Source: a virus
Length of the DNA stretch: 26,106 nucleotides
Virus record (IMG/VR): IMGVR_UViG_3300031974_001524
Coordinates: 1 to 26,106 of that record
Direction: 5' to 3' (one strand)
A program made the translations under genes and the position numbers. Positions 16,127 to 21,753 of this stretch are shown piece by piece (position 1 is the stretch's first letter; each line of letters begins with the position of its first letter). The notes under the pieces are model-generated. The model ran no database searches and was not told the DNA's origin. It saw only the letters and a list, made by a program, of their open reading frames with translations.

Positions 16127-16849
16127 TCACGGTTTTGCACTGCTTTCAGGATCTGCCTGTTTTTGTGGGTCAGAATGCGTGCCGGACACAGATTTCTCGT
16201 CTGGTTTGTCCCCTGATAGCCCGGAAAGCAGGCTTCCGAGGTCGTTTTTATCGAGAGAAACGTGGATATGCTCGTGTTTCTGCTGATTTTGCCCTGTTTC
16301 GGTGTGGTACTTGTCAGAAACTATCCCGTATGTGAACGCATACTGATTCGGACTCATGCGACCGCTCTGCACGGCATCCACCATTGCGTCAGATAGCAGT
16401 TCACGGAGGTTTTCTGCCTTCTGGGTCATCAGGTCGCGGTGGGACGGTATCAGATCCATGTGGCGTGCTTTTATCTCGCTTATGGTTGTCCGGCTGTAGC
16501 CGAAGCGGTCACCGATAGTCACCATTGGCACGCCTTCGCGTAGCAGCATGACGATGGCCCGGTAGGTGTCGTATGGGATGCCTGAACCGATGCCACGCTC
16601 TGGCTGGATGATGTTGACGGCTGCGCGTGTCTCCTGATCAACCGTAGCCAGCTCTGGTGCCGGGCCTAGCGGCGTTTCTTCTTCACTGCTTGCAAGAACT
16701 CCTTCAGCGGCTCCTGTAGCTCCGGTATCTGCCGGCAGCCGATCATCACTGACTCCACTTCGCTTGATGTGTACCGGCGTGGGTTGTCCTTGAGCATCAG
16801 CTTGGCTACGGCCTGCCACGCCGCCCGTTCCTCTGGAGTCATCCTTCAT
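16127..16849 (-). CDS. Candidate terminase small subunit
   Basis: The 240-residue protein has a disordered N-terminus of about 90 residues, then a helix-turn-helix: YRAIVMLLREGVPMVTIGDR, FGYSRTTISEIKARHMD (residues 95-132). A helical region follows (QKAENLRELLSDAMVDAVQS). HTH plus a helical oligomerisation region, a few genes upstream of the large terminase, is the usual arrangement for the subunit that recognises the packaging site. The C-terminus is polar. It starts inside the preceding gene, overlapping by 11 bases. The long N-terminal extension is unusual, so another HTH regulator remains possible. The 171 bases after it (15956-16126) show no gene. Confidence 0.6.
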   Translation of the reverse strand: MKDDSRGTGGVAGRSQADAQGQPTPVHIKRSGVSDDRLPADTGATGAAEGVLASSEEETPLGPAPELATVDQETRAAVNIIQPERGIGSGIPYDTYRAIVMLLREGVPMVTIGDRFGYSRTTISEIKARHMDLIPSHRDLMTQKAENLRELLSDAMVDAVQSGRMSPNQYAFTYGIVSDKYHTETGQNQQKHEHIHVSLDKNDLGSLLSGLSGDKPDEKSVSGTHSDPQKQADPESSAKP

Positions 16850-17102
16850 CGTCCTCCTCGTCGAATAGTCCGGCAGCGAACATGGCGGCCAATTCCAGCT
16901 CGCACTCCTCGCAGAGCGGGTGTTCGTCCTGCATCATGAAACTGATTGTGCGGCGAAATGCGTTGATGGCGGCGTCCCTTGCTTTGCCGGCTGGAGCGGT
17001 TACCTCGACATTCTCGTGGAATACGATCTTGCACTCGCAAACTTCGCAGGTTGCCACGCTGATGAACGTGTGTTTCTTGGCCTTCTGTTGGTTGGCACTC
17101 AT
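16839..17102 (-). CDS. Small zinc-finger-like protein
   Basis: The 87-residue protein starts MSANQQKAKKHTFISVATCE. It has paired cysteines at CEVCEC (residues 19, 22, 24) and PLCEEC (64, 67), so it probably binds zinc, and an acidic end (LFDEEDDEG). The frame is open to 17141, but AAGGAGG ten bases before 17102 sets the start there. The palindrome at 17161-17174 lies 58 bases upstream, making this the likely first gene of an operator-controlled transcript. Function is unknown. Confidence 0.55.
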   Translation of the reverse strand: MSANQQKAKKHTFISVATCEVCECKIVFHENVEVTAPAGKARDAAINAFRRTISFMMQDEHPLCEECELELAAMFAAGLFDEEDDEG

Positions 17103-17160
17103 GTTTCCCCATCCTCCTTGTAAAAGCCGCTCAGAACGCATCCTCGCGCCATTAACAGCT

Positions 17161-17174
17161 AGGTGTTAACACCT
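17161..17174. promoter_or_regulatory. Palindromic operator-like site A
   Basis: AGGTGTTAACACCT is a perfect 14-base palindrome directly after the stop of the gene at 17175-17525 and before the gene that starts at 17102. On the minus strand it lies between a TTGGTG stretch and TGTTAA, which might be weak -35 and -10 elements. Related palindromes occur at 21142-21156, 21875-21888 and 25160-25176, with a half-site at 22452-22467, so this is probably a repressor site. Confidence 0.55.
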
Positions 17175-17525
17175 TCACCAAGGTAACGAACCATTCGCTG
17201 ACTTGGCAACGGCGTTTTGTTCGCTAGTTGGACGATTTATTCGCAGCTTACGTTCGAGCTTTTCCGCGATTAGCTTCCGGCTGCTGTACTGCGCCTTCAG
17301 GCTGCCGGACAGCTTGTCGATCTGCTGGGAGTCGGTTGCGAATCGTAGCTGGTCGTTTATCATGTTGATACGCTCGTTGCATTTGAGCTGTGCTTCCTTT
17401 AGCCGGAAACACTCATCGCAATGAACCATGCTCCTAAATTGGGCCAGTTTCATGGCTGGGTAGTCGGTAGGTTCGGCGACGTGGACGGCGCACTTGCAGT
17501 GGGGGCATTTATGTTCTTGGCTCAT
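17175..17525 (-). CDS. Zinc-finger and coiled-coil protein
   Basis: This 116-residue protein has CPHCKC (residues 7-12) and VHCDEC (36, 39), a zinc-binding pattern. A long helical stretch follows (KEAQLKCNERINMINDQLRF; KLIAEKLERKLRINR) that could form a coiled coil. Its start overlaps the stop of the replication-initiator gene as ATGA, so it is probably made with it. A DNA-binding role in replication is suggested by position, but no family is recognised. Confidence 0.55.
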   Translation of the reverse strand: MSQEHKCPHCKCAVHVAEPTDYPAMKLAQFRSMVHCDECFRLKEAQLKCNERINMINDQLRFATDSQQIDKLSGSLKAQYSSRKLIAEKLERKLRINRPTSEQNAVAKSANGSLPW

Positions 17526-18307
17526 AGGTCTTGGATGGCTGCAAGATCCGCAGCGGTTTCGCGTTCGATTCGTTTCAGGTAGGATTCAGTTTCCCGCTCC
17601 TGCTGGCTCCGGCGTTTCGGTTCGATGCCCCACTCGGCAGTATCCTCATGGTAGCACTGCTGATTGAACCAAGTGGCTGGGTGCTTGATGTACTTGGCTG
17701 ACTCCGGGTCGGCGGCAATCTTCTGCTGGCAGGCCGTGGCCCAGAGTTTCGTTTTTTCTAAAAGGGCTTTGTAGGACAAGCCGTGTTCCTTCTTGGCCGA
17801 CTCTCGCTTTAGGGCCGCCTTGATGGCCTTCAGGGCATTCGGCTTGCCGGCCTTCCGTGGGTAGGCATCGTAAAGAGCCTTTGCTTGATCATCATCAACC
17901 TTACTGGTTCTTGACTGGTTCTTTACTGGTTCTTGACTGGTTAGGGTATCACTGTGGTACTGCGGTGGTAACTGTGTGGTACTACCGTGGTCACTCTCTG
18001 ATACCACCGTGGTAACTCTCTGATACCCCGTATCACTCTGATACCCCCCAGATTCACCCACCGGCAGGCGGTATAAGTTGGTGCGATTTGACCTCGTTTC
18101 GACCTCCAGCAGCTTCGCATCCTGAAGCTCGCGGATGGCCCTGATGGCCGACATTCGGCTGATGCCGCAACGCTCGGCCAGCGTGCTGACCGACGGCCAA
18201 GCCGAGTTGTTTTCTCTCCCGGCGTAATCGGCAATGGCGAGCAGTACGAGCTTCTGCAAGCCCTTGACTTTCGCCTCCCACGCCCATGCTGATGCTTTCA
18301 GGCTCAC
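17522..18307 (-). CDS. Replication initiator-like protein with N-terminal winged HTH
   Basis: The 261-residue protein has an N-terminal winged HTH (residues 15-80: GLQKLVLLAIADYAGRENNS, WPSVSTLAERCGISRMSAIR), the type found in phage replication initiators. A polar linker (88-135) joins it to a C-terminal region with ALYDAYPRKAGKPNALKAI and YIKHPATWFNQQCYHED, a pattern of DnaD-like or phage replication proteins. The DNA coding for the linker is made of iteron-like repeats, as in lambda gene O, where the origin lies inside the gene. It overlaps neighbours on both sides by four bases. It probably binds the origin and recruits the host helicase; no helicase gene is visible in the window. Confidence 0.7.
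   Translation of the reverse strand: MSLKASAWAWEAKVKGLQKLVLLAIADYAGRENNSAWPSVSTLAERCGISRMSAIRAIRELQDAKLLEVETRSNRTNLYRLPVGESGGYQSDTGYQRVTTVVSESDHGSTTQLPPQYHSDTLTSQEPVKNQSRTSKVDDDQAKALYDAYPRKAGKPNALKAIKAALKRESAKKEHGLSYKALLEKTKLWATACQQKIAADPESAKYIKHPATWFNQQCYHEDTAEWGIEPKRRSQQERETESYLKRIERETAADLAAIQDL
17903..18045. repeat. Iteron-like repeats, candidate replication origin inside the initiator gene
   Basis: An 11-base unit, ACTGGTTCTTG, is repeated at 17903, 17914 and 17925, with a partial copy at 17936. A 22-base unit (opening ACCGTGGT and ending CTCTCTGATACC) occurs twice in direct tandem, 17984-18005 and 18006-18027, with one difference, and is followed by a degenerate third copy to 18045. Shorter GTGGTA-type units fill 17950-17985. 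The repeats code for the unstructured linker of the initiator, so they are free to serve as protein-binding sites. Confidence 0.65.
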
Positions 18308-18780
18308 TTCTTAAACCTCCTCAATCTGTCTTGGGGCAGGGCGTAAACCGGCCCATAGCCCAAGTCTGTTAGTTGTGCCGGGTTGATCAGTTCATCGGCC
18401 TTGGCGTACCCGGCGATACGATAGGTCGGCATCTCACCAACCAGCAGGACGTACACGTCGCTGTCGGCTGGCTTCTTCTTCGTGTGGGCCAGTAGCTGAC
18501 CTTCAGGGTACTTCGTGACCTTCACGTCCACCGTCTTGCCCTTCAGCACGGCATCATGCCCGCCGCTAACAGGGCGGATCGCCATGTCAGGGCAGACGTT
18601 GAAGTGCTTGGCGAAAGCCAGCTCTGCGGCCATGCCTTCAAGGTCGGTGATGTGGGGTGACTGACTGCCTTGCTTCAGGTTGACCTGACCGGCGGCCCGT
18701 GCCGTCATGTAACGCATGGATGCCAGCATCTGCGCCACGGCGCACTCACTTGCACTCAGGGTTACAGTCGGCTGGTTCAT
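18304..18780 (-). CDS. PD-(D/E)XK nuclease-like protein
   Basis: The 158-residue protein starts MNQPTVTLSASECAVAQMLA. It has LEGMAAELAFAKHF with a candidate Glu (E53), then GGHDAVLKGKTVDVKVTK giving D76, D85 and K87. This E...D...D-x-K order with a strand before the last motif fits a PD-(D/E)XK nuclease fold. The later part (SDVYVLLVGEMPTYRIAGYA) is typical of restriction-like folds. The ATG at 18780 overlaps the stop of a tiny membrane ORF (ATGA); the frame is open to 18837. A role in DNA processing is inferred; activity is unproven. Confidence 0.6.
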   Translation of the reverse strand: MNQPTVTLSASECAVAQMLASMRYMTARAAGQVNLKQGSQSPHITDLEGMAAELAFAKHFNVCPDMAIRPVSGGHDAVLKGKTVDVKVTKYPEGQLLAHTKKKPADSDVYVLLVGEMPTYRIAGYAKADELINPAQLTDLGYGPVYALPQDRLRRFKK

Positions 18781-18860
18781 CGGAGCAGCATATAAATCAG
18801 GTAGCAGAACGCGAAAGCGAACAGCAGGTCGGCCCATAGCTCGAAATCTTTGTAGCTCAC
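18777..18860 (-). CDS. Tiny single-membrane-segment ORF
   Basis: From a GTG at 18860, four bases after the stop of the previous gene, the frame encodes 27 residues ending AFAFCYLIYMLLR, with one strongly hydrophobic segment. Its stop overlaps the start of the nuclease-like gene as ATGA. This tight fit on both sides supports it, but the ribosome site (GAAG) is weak and the start is not ATG, so it may be chance. No function can be given. Confidence 0.4.
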   Translation of the reverse strand: MSYKDFELWADLLFAFAFCYLIYMLLR

Positions 18861-18864
18861 TTTG

Positions 18865-19173
18865 TTAGGCTTCGATTTTATCGATCTTACGGCCAAGCGT
18901 TTGCAGGATCTTGTAGCAGGAATCCCGCGCATCTGACTCCCCCTCATATCCCATCTGAGCAAGCTCACAGGCTTTCGTAATCTGATCGCGTAGAGTAATT
19001 AGATATGTAACCTGATCGACTGCCTCCATGAGTGACTCAGTGTCTAGAGGCTTCTCCCACAGGTGGCCGCCATGTTCACAAATGCCAAGGCGATACTTCA
19101 TATCAACCAGCTCGACGAACTCGTTTTGAATGTGGCTGATGTGTTCCAGATCGGATTTTGTTGGTGCGTTCAT
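18865..19173 (-). CDS. Small protein with possible MazG-like features
   Basis: The 102-residue helical protein contains KYRLGICEHGGHLWEKP followed by SLMEAVDQVTYLITLRDQI. The pattern 'K-Y-x-x-G-x-x-EHGG-x-L' with a following acidic helix resembles small phage proteins related to the MazG/dUTPase-like all-alpha fold, which hydrolyse nucleotides. The clear E-x-x-E metal motifs of true MazG are not obvious here, so this is tentative. A strong AAGGAG site lies five bases before the ATG. Confidence 0.45.
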   Translation of the reverse strand: MNAPTKSDLEHISHIQNEFVELVDMKYRLGICEHGGHLWEKPLDTESLMEAVDQVTYLITLRDQITKACELAQMGYEGESDARDSCYKILQTLGRKIDKIEA

Positions 19174-19261
19174 TTTTCTCCTTATTAAATATTAGATCGT
19201 AGTTCTTTCGATACTCTGGTGAATGGTTATTGCGTGGGCTACTGCCCTTGCCGTTTTTCAT
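19103..19261 (-). CDS. 52-residue small phage protein (NYDLIF type)
   Basis: A short frame opens MKNGKGSSPRNNHSPEYRKN and continues YDLIFNKEK. I recognise '...NYDxIFxKK' as the core of very small conserved phage proteins. Its start overlaps the stop of the DnaA-domain gene (ATGA), which supports translation. The last 23 residues run, in another frame, into the gene that starts at 19173, where they look unconstrained. Function is unknown. Confidence 0.5.
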   Translation of the reverse strand: MKNGKGSSPRNNHSPEYRKNYDLIFNKEKNERTNKIRSGTHQPHSKRVRRAG

Positions 19262-19590
19262 ATCTGGTAGTCGTAGTCATCGTAGTCATTTTCGTAAGCA
19301 AGATGCTTTAGCTGCGACCACCTAACAGCCAGCCGCTTGTCGTATGACAACTGCTCTTCTAGCCTTTTCTTGGCGTGCATAATGGTGCCGTGATCACGGC
19401 CAAACGCTCTTGCTGTCTCTGAGTAATGACAGCCGAACGCCTTCCATGTAATCATCATCGCTACCCAACGCGCCTCGACCAGCGGATATTCCCGGCTGTT
19501 GATTCGGCTGCGTCCCATAATAGCTTCCGGGCGTAGGTGGTAAACCCTTGCAACGCCACGGACTATTCCTTCTACATTAACTCTATACAT
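19258..19590 (-). CDS. Stand-alone DnaA domain IV-like protein
   Basis: The 110-residue protein contains SREYPLVEARWVAMMITWKA followed by ETARAFGRDHGTIMHAKKRL (to about residue 77). This is the signature of the C-terminal DNA-binding domain of DnaA (the 'GRDHsTVihA' loop and the R-x-x-A-x-x-L helix). No AAA+ ATPase domain is present, so it could bind DnaA boxes but not load helicase. A good ribosome site (AAGGAG) lies nine bases before the ATG. It is close to the initiator gene and candidate origin, suggesting a role in initiation, or competition with host DnaA. Confidence 0.75.
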   Translation of the reverse strand: MYRVNVEGIVRGVARVYHLRPEAIMGRSRINSREYPLVEARWVAMMITWKAFGCHYSETARAFGRDHGTIMHAKKRLEEQLSYDKRLAVRWSQLKHLAYENDYDDYDYQI

Positions 19591-19591
19591 T

Positions 19592-20380
19592 TTATATCTC
19601 CTTGTTTGGTTTGTAGTTCTTCTCGTATTGCCACAGCTTCAATGCGGCCTTGAATGCCTCGAACGCTTCGGCCACTTCTTCGGGCGTCCACAGCTTGAGG
19701 TACGGTTCCTCCGCCTCGGTCGTGTTGATCGCAACACTGACAACGGGTGGCGGAACCATTTCGCAGCTCTGATAAAAGGCGAGCTGCATGACCCATTTAT
19801 TATAATAGGCCGGTTTATATACCGGCACCTTGGCACGGCTCTTCTTCATTTTTTGAGTCTTCCAATCGACCAGCACCGGGCCGTCACCACATACCTCGGC
19901 GGCCTTGCCTTTGAAGTAGATCATGGCGTCAGCCTTACCGGCGACACCGAGCTTGTGATTGACCAGCACTCGTTCAGTCCACTCCTGCGCCTTGATGTTG
20001 TCGGCTGCCCAAAGGCTAAACTTCTGCTGGATTGGGCAACGCTCATTCCAGAGCCGTCCACCAATCATTCGCTCGATGCCGTCATGCACCTCGGTGCCAA
20101 GGCGTGCTGCTTCGTTTCGCAGATTCTCACTTCGCTCAACCAGACGGCGACCGTAGCTTTCCTCACTCTCAGCTTCGCCGCGCTGCAATTCCACGGCTGC
20201 GCTAATTGCTTGGTTTAGCTTCCAACGCTCCAACCCGTCACTATGAACAATCGAAAGAATGCTAGTCGGGCTTGGGAGTAGATTTTCCTTACGCGCATCG
20301 CGCAAGGTGGCCTCATACCTCGGCTGACCATCGGCTGAATACCAATGACCGCCGCCGTCCGGTTTTACGAAAAGAGTCAT
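19592..20380 (-). CDS. RecB/Cas4-type PD-(D/E)XK exonuclease
   Basis: The 262-residue protein has LGTEVHDGIERM (residues 94-105), then a Glu region near 137, AGKADAMIYF (D151) and VLVDWKTQ (D172, K174), followed by WVMQLAFYQ. This is the full motif order of the RecB/Cas4-like nuclease family, including the QxxxY helix. The substrate is probably DNA ends during recombination or replication. It starts three bases after the SSB-like gene, and the pair resemble a phage recombination module. No separate annealase gene is recognised in the window. Confidence 0.75.
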   Translation of the reverse strand: MTLFVKPDGGGHWYSADGQPRYEATLRDARKENLLPSPTSILSIVHSDGLERWKLNQAISAAVELQRGEAESEESYGRRLVERSENLRNEAARLGTEVHDGIERMIGGRLWNERCPIQQKFSLWAADNIKAQEWTERVLVNHKLGVAGKADAMIYFKGKAAEVCGDGPVLVDWKTQKMKKSRAKVPVYKPAYYNKWVMQLAFYQSCEMVPPPVVSVAINTTEAEEPYLKLWTPEEVAEAFEAFKAALKLWQYEKNYKPNKEI

Positions 20381-20383
20381 GGC

Positions 20384-20830
20384 TTACCAATCGGGGTCTT
20401 CGTTTTTCCTTTTGTAACTAGATCCGTCTACGTTCTGACCGTCGGCGGGTGGTAGGACTGCTCCAATCTGAGTACCCGGACTACCATCATTCTTCTGAAA
20501 CTCCTGAATGTTGATAGTAGCCTGTGCGCCAACCAGCTTAGCTGTATCGAATGATTCCATCTCATCGGCTGTCAGGTCTGCACCACGCCAAGCCCTCAAG
20601 TCCTTGCGAAAAGTACCCTTCACATGCAGAGTAGAATTGTACTTACGAGTTATTGTCTTTGGTGATCCGTCGCTTCTCTTTTCTTCGAGCAAGAACACCA
20701 GCCAGATCTGATCTTTTTTGCCAAAATCTGTTTCCTGATCTTTCATCTCGAACTCATCGACGCACACGGCTTGATGCATTCCCGGCTTGGGATTTTCCCA
20801 GCCGCCTTCTTGTTTTGCTGTTAGTATCAT
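20384..20830 (-). CDS. Single-stranded DNA-binding-like protein
   Basis: The 148-residue protein has GMHQAVCVDEFEMKDQETDF and GKKDQIWLVFLLEEKRSDG, then a segment TRKYNSTLHVKGTFRKDLRA ending in WRGADLT. The order 'G-x-x-x-A-V-C-V ... Y-x-x-S-L-x-x-K-S-x-x-R-x-x-L-x-x-W-RG' is typical of phage OB-fold replication proteins. The C-terminus is polar and ends EDPDW, like the acidic tip of SSBs that binds partner proteins. The region before the ATG is a heptamer repeat with no purine-rich ribosome site. Confidence 0.6.
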   Translation of the reverse strand: MILTAKQEGGWENPKPGMHQAVCVDEFEMKDQETDFGKKDQIWLVFLLEEKRSDGSPKTITRKYNSTLHVKGTFRKDLRAWRGADLTADEMESFDTAKLVGAQATINIQEFQKNDGSPGTQIGAVLPPADGQNVDGSSYKRKNEDPDW

Positions 20831-20836
20831 ATTATT

Positions 20837-20871
20837 CGGTTTTCGGTTTTCGGTTTTCGGTTTTTGGTTTT
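20837..20871. repeat. Tandem heptamer repeat CGGTTTT
   Basis: CGGTTTT is repeated four times at 20837-20864, and a fifth copy (TGGTTTT) follows to 20871. On the coding strand this reads AAAACCG, with the first copy seven bases from the ATG of the SSB-like gene. It occupies the place where a ribosome site would normally be. Such a repeat could vary in number by slippage and so change expression. Confidence 0.75.
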
Positions 20872-20886
20872 GCAGTACGACTGCAA
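20870..20886. other. Short perfect hairpin between genes
   Basis: TTGCAGT at 20870-20876 pairs with ACTGCAA at 20880-20886, a seven-base stem with the three-base loop ACG. It sits between the stop at 20891 and the heptamer repeat. No T run follows on either strand, so it is not a standard terminator. It may stabilise mRNA ends or act as an attenuator. Confidence 0.5.
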
Positions 20887-20890
20887 AGTG

Positions 20891-21136
20891 TTAGCCAGTG
20901 AATGAGCCTCTGGCGTAAAACTGGTTTAAGTCGTAAGCCTTGCCAGACGCATTCCAGATCCGGCGTATGCTTGTTAGCTCGAAGTCTGGGTAGCGTTGGT
21001 CGAACTTGGCTTGAATGTCGGCCTCAGTTGGCCGCCCCATGAAACCGAGTGTGGTGCCATCGATCTGGCTTCGGTTGGATTCTGGACGCACTTTCATTGT
21101 GACATCCACCTCGTAATAAACTCCTGTTGTATTCAT
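20891..21136 (-). CDS. Small protein of unknown function
   Basis: This 81-residue protein contains VTMKVRPESNRSQIDGTTLG, then FMGRPTEADIQAKFDQRYPD and TSIRRIWNASGKAYDLNQFY. It is a mixed beta/alpha protein without known motifs. The ATG at 21136 has no ribosome site and lies below a strongly folded leader. The in-frame ATG at 21097 has GAGGTG about nine bases upstream, so the true start may be there. I cannot assign a function; position suggests a recombination or replication accessory. Confidence 0.5.
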   Translation of the reverse strand: MNTTGVYYEVDVTMKVRPESNRSQIDGTTLGFMGRPTEADIQAKFDQRYPDFELTSIRRIWNASGKAYDLNQFYARGSFTG

Positions 21137-21199
21137 AGTTCAGGTATTTTACACCTAGGGTAAGACATCCGCTGCCCTACCAACTAACTCTCCTTGTTT
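21137..21199 (-). promoter_or_regulatory. Structured leader with operator-like site C; tRNA-like
   Basis: On the minus strand this 63-base gap holds AGTTGGTAGGGCAGCGGA, which resembles a tRNA D-arm and the start of an anticodon arm. TAGGG...CCCTA can pair, and AGGT-GTAAAAT-ACCT forms a second stem with a seven-base loop. No TTCGA T-arm and no matching acceptor are present, so it is not a tRNA gene. The second stem, AGGTATTTTACACCT at 21142-21156 on the plus strand, belongs to the palindrome family seen elsewhere. Confidence 0.4.
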
Positions 21200-21550
21200 T
21201 TATTCTGACGGAGGCAGATCGCCTCGCAGAAACTTGGCAAACTCTTCGGCTGGTATGGTGACCAGCCACGGCGCATGGTTCTTCTTATGCGCCACTATCG
21301 GCACCTTGCCGGTGCCTTCGCAGTCTCGCTCTGCTTGCGAAACTGCATCGCCTACGTTCAGGCGTTCCACACACTTGACTTCCCAATGTATGTAATTCAG
21401 ATCCGGGCATACCACGTCTGGGAAGTCTTGCCCGAACTGGTCGCGGCCAGCGTTCTGGCAGCCGCGCTTGGCATCGTAGCCTTGCGATGCGAGGAACTGG
21501 CACCAAGCCCGTTCACCTCTCGCCCCTTTCGCTCTACTGTTAATACTCAT
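21200..21550 (-). CDS. Resolvase-like or VRR-NUC-like nuclease
   Basis: The 116-residue protein starts MSINSRAKGARGERAWCQFL. GARGERA gives E13, DFPDVVCP gives D45, and IHWEVKCVERL gives E57-x-K59. This E...D...ExK arrangement, with a following segment PIVAHKKNHAPWLVTIP, is typical of small PD-(D/E)XK nucleases, including Holliday-junction resolvases of phages. It overlaps the excisionase-like gene upstream as ATGA. A role in resolving branched DNA before packaging fits. A more general nuclease is the alternative. Confidence 0.6.
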   Translation of the reverse strand: MSINSRAKGARGERAWCQFLASQGYDAKRGCQNAGRDQFGQDFPDVVCPDLNYIHWEVKCVERLNVGDAVSQAERDCEGTGKVPIVAHKKNHAPWLVTIPAEEFAKFLRGDLPPSE

Positions 21551-21753
21551 GCTGCAATAAAACGCTGTAACGATTTAAGGGTGACCCGGATACCCTTCGG
21601 CCCGATGTGGACTGACTGTAGCTCGCCCTTATCGATCAGGTGCGATACATGCTGCACCGAGCAGTCGAGTGTCCGGGCCACGTTGGCCTTGCTGACTAGC
21701 CGGATCTGATCCAGCTCCTTGTGGACTTCGGCTATTGATTCGCTTAACGGCAT
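21547..21753 (-). CDS. Excisionase-like HTH protein
   Basis: This 68-residue protein starts MPLSESIAEVHKELDQIRLV and contains SKANVARTLDCSVQHVSHLI, then DKGELQSVHIGPKGIRVTLK. The 'A-R-T-L-x-x-S-x-x-x-x-x-x-L-I-x-x-G-x-L' pattern followed by a wing is HTH_17, the excisionase/MerR type. It overlaps both neighbours, the lysozyme-like gene upstream by ten bases and the resolvase-like gene downstream as ATGA. It could direct excision with the integrase, which lies 1.8 kb away, or regulate these genes. It is unlikely to be the main repressor, being so short. Confidence 0.6.
   Translation of the reverse strand: MPLSESIAEVHKELDQIRLVSKANVARTLDCSVQHVSHLIDKGELQSVHIGPKGIRVTLKSLQRFIAA

Noticed and set aside
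15609-16286. 225-residue plus-strand frame over the candidate small terminase and HTH genes
   Set aside because: Antisense of two minus-strand genes; composition (Ser, Arg, Pro, Cys) is that of a shadow frame.
17941-18234. 97-residue minus-strand frame inside the initiator gene
   Set aside because: Its repeated residues come from the DNA repeats; the initiator frame has a recognisable HTH and wins.
21137-21199. A complete tRNA gene in the gap
   Set aside because: There is a D-arm-like run but no T-arm (no TTCGA) and no acceptor pairing, so only a remnant or leader structure is supported.
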